From positions 54,279,821 through 54,343,820 of the forward strand of contig NC_083346.1 of the NCBI RefSeq assembly GCF_019175385.1: a stretch of 64,000 nt of DNA, in the 5' to 3' direction. This document shows positions 49,310 to 60,200 of this stretch, in pieces. Numbering within the stretch: position 1 is the stretch's first letter; the number at the start of each line of letters is the position of its first letter. Made by a program: the position numbers and the translations under genes. The notes beneath the pieces were generated by a model. That model ran no database searches. It worked only from the letters and a program-made list of their open reading frames with translations, and had not been told where the DNA came from. The stretch comes from Lycium barbarum. Taxonomy: Eukaryota; Streptophyta; Magnoliopsida; Solanales; Solanaceae.

Positions 49310-49796
49310 ATCAAGGTTTCGTTCTTGATAATCTTGGGGATTTCTTGAAGAAAAAAAAACGAGCAAAAAAAAAAAGTACTGTAGCAGTGAACAGTGACGA
49401 CAAAAAAGTTTAGTGTTTGCTCTCCAAGAAATTTCTTCCATCCATTTGTTTTTTTTAAGATAGAAAATAAGAAGAGGGGATCCTAGATCTTTAAAGCTAA
49501 GAAGCAATCAATTTTTTTCTTGCTCCTTTTATCTTGTTAAAAAAAAAAGTCCTTTTTGTTCGAGTCTTGTTTCAACTAAATTCTAATTCTTTCTAGGATT
49601 GGTTCTTCACTTTTTTTTAGTGCCCTAAAATTCTTTATTTTACTACTAAGGGCTTGATTCTAGTGGGGTTTAATTACAAATCCACAAAGTGTTTTCCCAA
49701 AGGTTATTTGAGGGGAAAAAGGCAAGAGTGGGTGAGAATAATTGAGGAAAAAAGCCCCAAAAAAAAACTGATTGATACATTTTCTTTAAAATAACT
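49310..49796 (+). other. Untranslated leader of element F
   Basis: A/T-rich leader with several homopolymer A and T runs between the LTR and the gag-like frame. No frame of note and no clear hairpin like that of the gypsy leaders in this window. Confidence 0.6.
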
Positions 49797-51731
49797 ATGT
49801 CTTTCCCAATTGCAAGAATCTATGATTATGAAGGATTGGCCAAGTGCGGCTGTAATCATGTGGTACTACCAAGATTGTGCATGTGTGCTAGTAAAGAAAC
49901 TTACCTACAATGGGAATACTATATGGAGCATATATTTGCTTGTAACAATTTTTGGGAGATGGAAAAATTGGAGTTTGCCACAAGGGCATTGTCCTTGAAA
50001 TTACGGAAGATAGTCGATGATTATCGTAACCCTCATTGGGTGAAATTTAATCGGCTACTTTTGACGTGGAGTGATTTAAAGGAGAAATTGAGGCGCATTC
50101 ATTCTATAACACTGTCCCAAGATGAAGCTAACTCCAAAATTCCTATTCGTTCCAATAAGATGGTTAAGTATGTAATCTTCCAAGAGGAGGAGTCAAGTTG
50201 TGAACAAAAGAGTGACTCTTCATCATGTGTAACTTCTCTTACACTAACAGAAGTTCCTAAACCTCCAGAAAAAAGAGAAGATGAGAGAATAAAAGAACTG
50301 AGTGAAAAATAAAATTATAAGGAAGAGAGATACAAAATTGGGTGGAGTAAGGGAGTGCAAAATGGTAACTCAAGAGAGGAAAAAGGAAAGTTTCAGTTGA
50401 GAAAAGCGAGTCAGTTGTCACAAGAAAAGAATGGAGATAAAAACAAAAGAAAGAGTGAAAAGAATGAGAATGAAGGCAGAGATGTTAGAACAAAAAGTGT
50501 TTTGTTACAAGAATTGAGAGAATCAAAAGAGAGCTTAAGTGAGAATGGTTCTTGTTTATCTTCTAACCTCCTTACTCTTTTTCTTTCTAGTGTTTTTGAA
50601 TCTACATTGCAGGTTTCGGAACAAGCGCCCATGCGGTCTTTAGAACAGCAAAGAAAAGAGATAAAGACCTTATGTTGCCAAGAAGATTCCGCAAAATTTT
50701 CAAGTGATACATCACATGTAGACCAAGGTAGAGGATCCTTTAAGGAAGCAACTTGTGGTAAAATGGCTAAACCTAATACTTTATGTGCTTTAAAAGCCAT
50801 TGAATGTGAAGGAATTATAGGTAAGAGTTATGATAATTCAATTTTTGAATCTGTTGTTTCATCACCTATGGATGAGAGTTATTCTACTTGTTTAGGTCAT
50901 TCTTTATTTGACTCTAGTGATGCAGTTGTTGATGAGAACTCATTCATGTCTAATGTGCACTATGCTAGTAATCTTTTAGTTGTAGCAATGGAAGGGGATA
51001 TGACTAATCTCATTAGTCAAGGTTTTAAATTGTGTGATAACCCATTGTAGGATGATAATAAAGATGAGTTTGCAGTTTATTTTTGTCCACTTTGGGATAC
51101 CAATGAAGGAAGAAAAGATGGTGAAATTCCCAATGAAGATAATGAGACACATGAAGCTTTTGGTGTCTTAGATATTAAGGAAGCTGAGCTAAATGCAGGA
51201 TATAGTCACTCAAGTGTGGAAAAGGATAAGTGCTCACATATTGCTAATTTCACAATATCTTTATCTTGTTTCGTCGATCCTTTTTTGCAGGTTTATTCCA
51301 AGCCACTTTATGAGGCAATTACTTTTGGTCCATATCTTGATTATGGTATATCTAATGGTGAGGTTAAATTATTTAGCAAGAGCAAATATGGTATGTTTTC
51401 CTTGTATTCATACGCTTTTGATCTAGCTAATGACCCTCTGCAATTTAAAGAGCTTATGAATTGTGTTTTTAGTGCTTGTGTTGGTGATTACATTTTCCTG
51501 TTAGCTGATGTTATACTTGGACTTTTAAAAGGAGTGTTTGTGCATAAAAATAATAAGTGGATTAAATGGTTGCATGGTCACTACCTTGTGTTACTCATAC
51601 CAAGTGGTTGTTGTGTTTTTCTTCTTATTGTGATTATCATGTTGGTTGCAGGAAAATATCAAGATTCAAGGACGAGAATAATCTTTAAGAGAGGAAGAAT
51701 GATAGCAATCATGAAGGCTCAAATGCATTAA
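49797..51731 (+). pseudogene. Single long gag-like frame of F with two internal stops
   Basis: One frame of 644 codons, broken only by TAA at 50310 and TAG at 51048; the text between and after the stops stays open. Residues about 35-105 (KETYLQWEYYMEHIF, then LEFATRALSLKL and WSDLKEKLRRIH) match the gypsy gag core seen as YLEWEKKxxxIF...WxxLKxxLRxRF, without the usual W-W pair. The middle (residues about 110-420) is lysine-, glutamate- and serine-rich with no known domain. The C-terminal third, after MEKDKCSH at 51216, is a different unknown domain ending in a strongly hydrophobic stretch (YLVLLIPSGCCVFLLIVII, about 51580-51640), then a basic tail. No zinc knuckle, protease or RT. I infer a structural protein of a non-autonomous element; the role of the membrane-like segment is unknown. 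Confidence 0.7.
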
Positions 51732-51788
51732 ATAGAAAATAAGGTCACCACCAAGATTCGAGACAAATCTTCTTTAAGAGGGGGAGAA
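51657..51788 (+). repeat. Duplicated polypurine tract and LTR start in F
   Basis: TCAAG...CTTTAAGAGAGGAAGAATGATAGC (51660-51708) followed by degenerate LTR-start text (CATGAAGGCTCAAATGCATT) repeats, about 90-110 bases later, as CTTTAAGAGGGGGAGAATGATAGC plus the true LTR. The upstream copy is diverged and lies partly inside the end of the reading frame. Confidence 0.7.
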
Positions 51789-52689
51789 TGATAGCAGCCA
51801 TGGAAGCTCAACTCCATTGAAGGACAAGGAAATGTTATGTCAAGATCAACGGGCTTCAATTAGCAATTAAAAAAATTGTCTTGTGATGGCAGAAGACCTC
51901 CAGCCATATTCAGATTTTTTTCCTCAAGTCTTACACCTATTTGGAGGCCCAAATTAAAGTCCAAAGTGAGATGAAAGGAGGCCCAAATCAGCCCCAAAAG
52001 AAGAAGTTTCCAGCAGCCCAAATTGGCCCAAATTAGTTTCTAGAATAAATAATTAATTGTTGTTTTAATCTATGTTGACTTGCATTGGTCCAAGTGTGGG
52101 TAGTCTTCTAGGTTGTTTTAATCTATGTTGACTACATTGGTCCTAGTGTGGGAAGTCTTCTATGTTACTAGGGAAGATAATTCCCATTTATTTCTATTTT
52201 GACTAGTTCCTTCCTTTACAACTATATATAGGGGTGATTGTCATCCATTGTAAATCAGATTTTGAAGAATATATTATATTGTGAGTTCTTTTGAACCTTT
52301 GTGGCATTACTTTAGGATTTATCTTTTAACCTAACTAGTTCCTAGTTCAAGGTAGTAAGATAATTTCTTCCTTGATATCTTTGATTTCTTTTTGGTATTC
52401 TTTCGAAGGCGGTTAGTTCTAAATACTAATTGTTGTCTTAAGTTACTCACAAAGCGGTCAGGATCCTAATCTACTGTTTTTGATTTGTTATCTCAAGTAA
52501 AGGCGTTAGATTTCTTCCTATAAATCTATACGTTGTTACTTGGATCTTGTCAAGACTTTAGAACTAACGTTCTTGGAAATTCGTGGATTGTTCCTTCGAA
52601 TTTCCCATATCTTTTATTTTCTAGTTTTTAGATTCTTTTCTATATTTGCTTCCGCACTTCTTATATTTTAATTATAAATTTGGGATCTC
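51789..52689 (+). repeat. 3' LTR of element F
   Basis: Second copy of 48420-49309 starting TGATAGCAGCC. It differs from the first at scattered bases only. It is followed by CCTAA and by resumed E sequence. Confidence 0.88.
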
Positions 52690-54244
52690 CCTAACCTCGT
52701 TGTTATCACCTAAGGGAAATTAAAGTATACGGGATGGCTGGAAACCTAAAGAGGTCGCGTAAGACGAGGTAGGCTAGACTGGAGAAGAGACAGAAAGTGC
52801 GTCACAGCTTTGGAAATTTGGATAGGCTTGAATAGCGTTTGGAAGTATTTGTGGGCTAGTTGATAGTGTAAATATTTATATATATATATATATATGAATG
52901 CTTAGGATATCTCACATATGATTGTATCGGTGGACATGGGAGTTCCAGCAACCGGCGCTATGGTAAGGAAGGCATTAATCAAGTAAGGGTACCGAAGATC
53001 GAGTGATAGCAAGAATAAATGATATAAGTGTTACAAGGTAAATTGATGTCATTTTCACTACCGGCTAAGATTGGAAAACTCAAATACAGCGATATTTGGA
53101 AAAGAGAGAGAGTGAGTACATGGAAGATAAAGAAATCAAAGTGTCGGAAGAAGGTGAAAGGTAAGAAACCTCAGTGAGTGAAGCTCCCGAGAGAAACTAC
53201 TGGCAAAGCACGAGACTATTTAGGTAAAACTTCAAAGATAGACATGTGAGAAGGATAAAGTGCGGTCATGTGAAACGAAGAGGAATGTGTGGAGTTCGAG
53301 GACCGGTTCCAATAAGTAAGGCTAAGGGAATAGTGTCCACGACAAGGAATGTGAAGTAAGAGAAAGAATGATAAAGCGTTGTGACGATGTTAGGAGGAAA
53401 GTAACCGGAAATCTTTAACCATAGAAGTAAGAGGGATGTTCTGGTAAGTTAGCGGTAGGAATCTGATCACGCACCAAGGAAAGAATAAGGATGATGAGAA
53501 GTTTCCGATACGTCATGTACAGAGTTGGGAAGAAGCACGAGGAATAAGGCAATTGTCGTAGACGAAGGTACTCGAAGACTGTTGGCGCATAAGGAGGCCC
53601 TTAAAAAGGGGGGGGGGGGGAGACCATATTATATTAGGCCAAAAAGGGATCACAATATTTTCAAGTACTAGAAAAGGAAACTTATTAGTTCGGGGCCAAA
53701 GTTTAAAATATGTCGGTACATCGGGAGTAAGTAAAGAATGTTTCGAACGACGACGACTATTATAACGAAAGTATCAATAATTGGTAGTCTGAGAATTTTT
53801 GAAAGAAAGAAAGAATGTAGTGCCTATGAATGAAACAAAAGAGTTCATCGGACACTAGAGAATAGTTCATGGACAATTAATTGTACGGAGCATGAGAATG
53901 TACGCTATGGAATTGTATGAATCATCGACGTGAAGCGATACTCAATCATGTTTGTAGGGGATCCACACCGGAGAGCCAACAAGAAATAACGATGGACGAA
54001 ACAAGCGCCAATACAAAGAAATCAAAGACAAGTATACTTGTGTCAAAAGATGACCTGGGAAGGACAAGGATAATAAGTTGGCGCAATGGATTAGGAAACC
54101 AATGACACGGAACGAGGACTCATGTAAGGACTGAGGAGTTCGATGATAAAGAAAATAAGGTAAAGGATAAGGAATGGGCCTGAAGAAAAGGACTACTATA
54201 GAAGGGACCCTCCCGAAGTATTATAACACCCCATGAGATTAGTT
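52690..54244 (+). other. Internal region of element E after F, no gene seen
   Basis: Purine-rich and stop-rich. It contains a TA repeat run (about 52875-52896) and a run of 13 G at 53608-53620. No gypsy protein motif was found. The 62-residue frame at 53917-54105 has no recognisable family and no support. Confidence 0.6.
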
Positions 54245-54287
54245 GAACATTCGAGGACGAATGTTCTAAAGGGGGGGGGGGGGAGGA
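54245..54287 (+). promoter_or_regulatory. Polypurine tract of element E with nine-base inverted repeat
   Basis: GAACATTCG and CGAATGTTC (54245-54266) form a perfect nine-base stem around AGGA, followed by AAA, 13 G and AGGA against the LTR. It is the best preserved version of this arrangement in the window. Confidence 0.85.
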
Positions 54288-57219
54288 TGTTATATCCCGT
54301 ATTTCGTACATTCGGATATTTCAAGGTAGTCGTGGTGAGTTAAGGGAAAGACCATCATCCAAAATTATTTTAATGTACAAGTTGGTTATGAATATTATTT
54401 ATGAATATTATTAGTGTGAAAATATTGAGAAAGGCTAAGGGTAAAAAGGAAAATTCACAAAATGGTTCATGGTAATATTGTAGAAGGCTAGGGGCAAAAT
54501 GGGGAATTTAAAAAAAAATTGGTCATGAAGTTACTAGGGCCGTGTGACAGGTGAGGGAATATGTGTCCATATTTTTATTTGGTGGAGCTAAATTATGTGT
54601 ATAGACCAAAGCTTATAAGGCAAGACATTAGTCATCTTTATTTTAATTTAAAGAAGCTTCAAGAAGAAGGGTAGGTGGCCACTTGGTATTGGAAAGGCTA
54701 AGTATATATATAAACAAGTGGGGGAAAATAAGAAATAATCATCTTTCAAGACAAGACGTTTGGAGAAGAAGAAAAAGAAAGAAGAGAAATATAGTAGTGT
54801 TCGGCCACGGTGCCAAAAATTTGAGTCCATGGAATTGATCAAGAAAAAATATTTTCTTCTAGTATTCCAACTAATTTGAAGGCCCTCATTAACATGAAGG
54901 AGTTGTTGGAGCAAGCAAAGCCTTTATTTGTGTAGTTCACAAGCCCTAGCCGAGTAAAGAAGTTGGGTGAGAAAGGTATGTGTTCAATCCTCTTTTACAT
55001 ATGTTATGGGTGGTTTATGCATGTTGTTGTATGAAGAAATGGATGAAATTCATGTAATATATGTGTGTGGGTGTTGGCCGAATAGTAGCTAGGTGGGTGA
55101 GATGTGATGAATTGATTTTATTTAGTAGTTTGATTGTTGTGTTGTGGATTCCATGATGTAAAATGAGGATTTAATGGCTTGAAATGAAGTTGTAACCGTT
55201 GTGGTGTCGTTGTGGAAGCTACTATGACACTAGCATGAATTCTTATGTTTGTATAAATGAAGTTGTTAATGTAAAATGTTGGTGGAATTCCTGAATTTGG
55301 AAGTGAGACATTTGTTTGGAAGATTGTATGTTGGGTTGTTGTGATTGAATTTGAAAGAAGGAAATGGGTTGTTATTGTTCTTGTTGGAATTGGAAGGTTT
55401 CGGGTGAAGTAGTATGTTGATTGAGTCGTTTTGAATGTTATGTGAATTGAATTGAATATAAATGAAATGTCGTTAAATTGTATGACAAAGGTTGTTAATG
55501 TTAGAATGCGTCTTGAATTGATTGTTGATGTTGTTGTTATGATTGATGGTATTGTTGTTGATAGTTTGGCCGAGTTGAATTCTCGGATTGTTGATTGATG
55601 ATTTGGGCCGAGTTAGATTCTCGGGGATGGTGTATTTACAGGGGAGATGCTGCCGAAATTTCGGCAGATTATAAATGAATTCATTTGAAGGATTAAGACA
55701 AGTATATGGTGATGAATCTAATAATTGCGTCAATTTTCTTGAATGTAGACTAGCGATAGCGAGCTTGGACGATTAAGCGTAGCTAATAATAGGACGCGGA
55801 ACAGGTATGTTAAGGCTCGCCCCTTTTTTTCCAAGGCATGATTCCGATGTTATGATCTCATAATTTCTTCCATATTCTCCTTGTTTTCAAAAGTTAGATG
55901 TTTATGATTTCATGGCATGATTCTTTTCCGATAACCCGTCAATGCTTTCCAAAATGTCCGTATTTTTCCAAAACAAAGGTTTATGGTATTGTAAGCTTTA
56001 ATGACAATAACGATGGATATGTTTTACAACGACATTGATGATGTCGAGGATGAGAATATTTCTATGATGACTATGATAAGTATGATTTCAGGTTCGAAAG
56101 GTACTTGATATGATTATTGCTTTGATTTTCCAAAAATAACTTCCGAAATGTTCGTAGAAGGTTCTGTACTTCAAACGCTCATAACTTTCTTATACTAATT
56201 CGGGTTGACCTGAAACATGTTTCTGAGCCTTCAGGGTTGGTTTATATATGTTGTTATTCATTGCTCGTCTCATCTTATATTAATTGTTCTTTCAAGGTGA
56301 GACAAAGCGGCCATGGTTAATCCATAATGTAATCGGAGGTTACCGACCTTACGTCACTCCGACGGATACATGACTTTCTTTGGGCTCTCATGCATGCTGC
56401 TTATATGATATATGTATATGATATATGTATATGTATATGTATATGGGGGATATGGGGAAAAGGGCCATATGTTGCGCTATAGACGCATTGCCACCTGGTC
56501 AGTTGGCGTAACTTATCATCCCGGACGCGGGATATATGTGGGGGAGCCGACGTTGTTCGGCGCTATGACATGTTCTATTTTCTATGTATATGAAAAAGAA
56601 ATGTTTTCAAAGGAAAGCTAAGCATCCATGGCATCCGCCCTAAGAGGAACTCAGATGTACAGGTTACCCTTTTATCTCATGATATGCTCTATATCTCTAT
56701 TCTATTGTTGTTCATAATTACATCTCTTACTATGTTACTATTCATGCCTTACATACTCGGTACATTGCTCGTACTGACCCCCCTTTCTTCGGGGGGCTGC
56801 GTTTCATGCCGCGCAGGTACACCCAGATGAGCTGAAGCTATTAGAGAAGGCGTTCCAGCGGAGTTGGCAAGCTCCACTTGTTCCTGGAGTGCTGCCGAGT
56901 CAGAGTATGTGTGCTATGATGTCTTGTTCGAAGTTATAGACTTTGCAGACATAGTCGTGGGTATAGAGTGTCGGTATTGTAAACGGTTCCACCAGCCGAT
57001 GTGTCATCTTATGTTATGTTATAAAGTCCATGTGATCACAGATTCCATTTGATCTGAGTACGAGGGAAAAGAAAGATTCTGAAAGCTTGCTATGTATTTC
57101 ATTCTTATTCGATTTAAGAGTCCAAAGATATTATGCATGTAATAAGAGTCAGCGGGTTCGCTCGGCTCCGAATATGGGGTCGGATGCCCATCACACCCTA
57201 GTAAAGTCGGGGTATGACA
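54288..57219 (+). repeat. 3' LTR of element E
   Basis: 2,932 bp copy of the 5' LTR. It keeps the complete terminal module (CTTACATACTCGGTAC at about 56748, CCCCCC...GGGGGG stem at about 56779, GCGCAG then GT at about 56811) and the palindrome CTGCCGAAATTTCGGCAG (about 55650). An expanded ATATGTATATG repeat lies at 56403-56445. Confidence 0.92.
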
Positions 57220-60200
57220 ACCGATAAATTCTTGAACTTGAGGCAAGGTAGTATGAGTGCCCTAGAGTATAGCCTCCGCTTTAACTCCCTGGCTAGGTAT
57301 GCTTCGGCCATGGTAGCGGATATGGGCGACCGGGTACACCGATTTGTAAAGGGCCTAGGGCCACACTTGATGGATAAATGCTTGACTGCGTCCCTTCAGG
57401 ACGGTATGGATATTGCACGCATTCAGGCACATGCTCAGAACTTAGAAGAAAGCCTACAACAGCGGAGAAGTGAGTGTGAGCAAGATCAGGGACATAGCAA
57501 GAGACCTAGATCTTCGGGTCCGACAAGCGAGTTTAGAGGTGGACACAAGCAGCAGTTCCCTAGACCTTCAGGATATTCTATGACCAGTGCATCTCCACGG
57601 TTTCCAGGCCAGAGCCTTGATAGATATGCTCGTTCAGGGCCGAGTCCCAGTTATTCAGGACCTCAGTTCAGAGATGATTCAGGCCAGTCAAGGCCACCTG
57701 TACCATGATGTTCCCAGTGTTGGAAGTTGCATTGGGGTCGATGCCGAGATTGCTCGGATGGTTGCTATTCATGTGGTCAGTCAGGCCATATCATGCGTGA
57801 TTGCCCCTCGGTACAGGGTAGAGGTAGGACCCAGCCATCAGGGTCGGCAGCCGGATCATCAGCATCTGTACGCCCTACGGGGCCAAGTTCACATGCGCCA
57901 GTCGGCCATGGTAGAGGTAGAGGGAGAGCTCCCACTTCTAGCGGTCCTCAGCACCGTATTTATGCATTGGCTGGACGCCAAGATCTTGAGTATTCTCCTG
58001 ACGTGGTCACAGGTATATTATCGGTATTCTCTCATGACGTATATGCTTTGATTGATCCGGGCTCCACATTATCATATGTTACTCCATATATTGCGAGTCG
58101 ATTTATAATTGAGCCAGAGTCTATCAAACCTTTTGAGGTGTCTACACCTGTGGGTGAATCGGTAATAGGTAGCCGAGTATATAGAAATTGTGTGATTGTG
58201 ATTTGTGATCGTCTTATTATGATTGATTTGCATGAGCTAGAAATGGTAGATTTTGATGTCATTATGGGCATGGATTTTTTGGCTTCTTGTTATGCCAATG
58301 TTGATTGCCGAATGAAGATGGTTCGTTTCCAATTTCCGGGAGAACCAGTCTTAGAATGGAAAGGGAATACGGCGTCACCAAAAGGTAGATTTATTTCAGC
58401 TAAAGGCAAGGAAGGTGATCACAAAAGGTTGTATTTATCACCTAGTGCGAGTTCAAGACATAGAAGCTGAGTCGCTGACTCTCCAAGTCAGTTCCCGTAG
58501 TGAATGAATTTCCGGATGTGTTCCGGGAAGTGCTTCCAGGCCTTCCTCCCGAGCGGGAGATTGATTTTGCCATTGATGTGTTGCCAGGCACTAAACCTAT
58601 ATCTATTCCTCCCTATAGAATGACACCCGCAGAATTGAAAGAGTTGAAGGAGCAATTGAAAGACTTGCTCGAGAAAGGATTCATTAGGCCTAGTTCATCC
58701 CCGTGGGGAGCACCCGTATGCTTCGTCCGAAAGAAAGATGGCTCCTTGAGAATGTGTATTGATTATAGGCAGTTGAATAAGGTGACGATTAAGAATAAAT
58801 ATCCTCTCCCGAGGATTGATGACTTGTTCGATCAATTGCAAGGTGCCAAATGGTATTCAAAGATTGATTTGAGGTCCGGGTATCATCAAGTGAGAGTAAG
58901 GGAGAAAGATATCCCCAAGACAGCTTTCCGGACAAGATATGGTCATTTTGAATTCCGGGTGATGTCATTTGGGCTAATTAATGCGCCAGCTGTATTTATG
59001 GATTTGATGAATAATGTGTTCAGGCCCTTTCTAGACTTATTTGTAATCGTATTCATTGATGATATTTTGGTGTATTCTAGATCCGAAGCAGAACATGCAG
59101 ATTATTTGCGTATTGTCCTTGGAGTTCTTCGAACTCGAGAATTGGTTGCAAAGTTTTCCAAATGTGAGTTCTGGTTGAACTCAGTGGCATTGTTAGGGCA
59201 TATTTTGGCAGCCGATGGTATTCGAGTGGATAGTCAAATGATTGAGGCCGTGAAGACTTGGCCAAGGCCCACAACTCCTACGGAGGTTCGTAGCTTTCTG
59301 GGCTTAGCAGGTTATTACAGGAGGTTCGTTGAAGGTTTTTCTTCTATTTCTGCACCAATCACAAAGTTGACCCATAGTTTCTGGACAGATGCTTGCGAAC
59401 GTAGTTTCCAAGAGTTGAAAGGTAGGTTGACTTCTGCACCCGTCTTAACACTTCCAGAGGGATTGGAAGGATACGTTGTTTATTGTGATGCTTCAGGAGT
59501 CGGGCTAGGCTGTGTATTGATGCAACATGGCAAAGTGATTGCGTATGCTTCAAGACAATTGCGGAAACATGAGCAGAATTATCCCACCCATGATCTAGAA
59601 TTGGCCGCGGTGGTTCATGCGCTAAAGATATGGAGACATTATTTATATGGTGTCCACGTGGATATTTATACAGGTCATAAGATTCTTCAGTATATCTTCA
59701 AGCAGAAAGAGTTGAACTTGCGACAACGACGATGGCTAGAATTGCTGGAAGACTATGATGTTGATATTTTTTATCACCCTTGAAAGGCAAATGTTGTGGC
59801 TGATGCTCTTAGCCGTAGATCGATGGGGAGTCTATGTGATAAACGACCAGAAGAAAGAGAAATGGCCCGTGAGCTCCAACAGTTAGCTAGCCTAGGAGTC
59901 CGGGTAGTGGACTCAGGTAGCAGCGAAGCTACTATCCAAAATACAGCAGTCTCGTCGCTAGTAGCAGAAGTGAAAGAGCGACAATATGAGGATCTCATGC
60001 TAATGCGGTACAGAGATACACTCCCTCAGAAAGAGGAGTCATCATTTGACATTTCAGGAGACGGAGTTCTCCAGTGTAGAGGATGATTATGTGTTCCCGA
60101 TATGGCAAGTTTACGCCACCTGATTTTGAGAGAAGCTCATAGTTCCCGTTATTCTGTTCACCCCGGAGCGACGAAGATGTATCATGATCTTAAGTCTATA

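Larger units (their letters stand above)
48420..52689 (+). mobile_element. Non-autonomous LTR retrotransposon F, target duplication CCTAA
   Basis: Direct repeats of about 0.9 kb (48420-49309 and 51789-52688) start TGATAGCAGCC. CCTAA occurs at 48415-48419 and 52690-52694; one extra C before the right copy leaves the right LTR end uncertain by a base. A polypurine tract AAGAGGGGGAGAA precedes the right LTR. The internal part holds one long gag-like reading frame and no protease, RT or integrase. The LTRs are nearly identical. F is unrelated in LTR sequence to A-E. Confidence 0.9.
44685..57219 (+). mobile_element. LTR retrotransposon E, pol-less (LARD), inserted in D gag
   Basis: LTRs of 2,875 and 2,932 bp (TGTTATATCCC to GACA). 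The flanks GCCGA and ACCGA are a five-base target duplication with one mismatch, and D's gag reads on across it. After removing the nested F, the internal region is about 2.46 kb and shows no gag core, RT or integrase in any frame. The primer site, leader hairpin and polypurine tract are intact. E is thus a cis-signal-only element that would need proteins from an autonomous relative. Confidence 0.92.

Noticed and set aside
52875..52896. TA run as a functional site
   Set aside because: A simple microsatellite with no flanking structure of note.
53917..54105. 62-residue frame in element E as a coding remnant
   Set aside because: No likeness to gag, pol or any family I recognise, and frames of this length are expected by chance in stop-poor purine-rich sequence.
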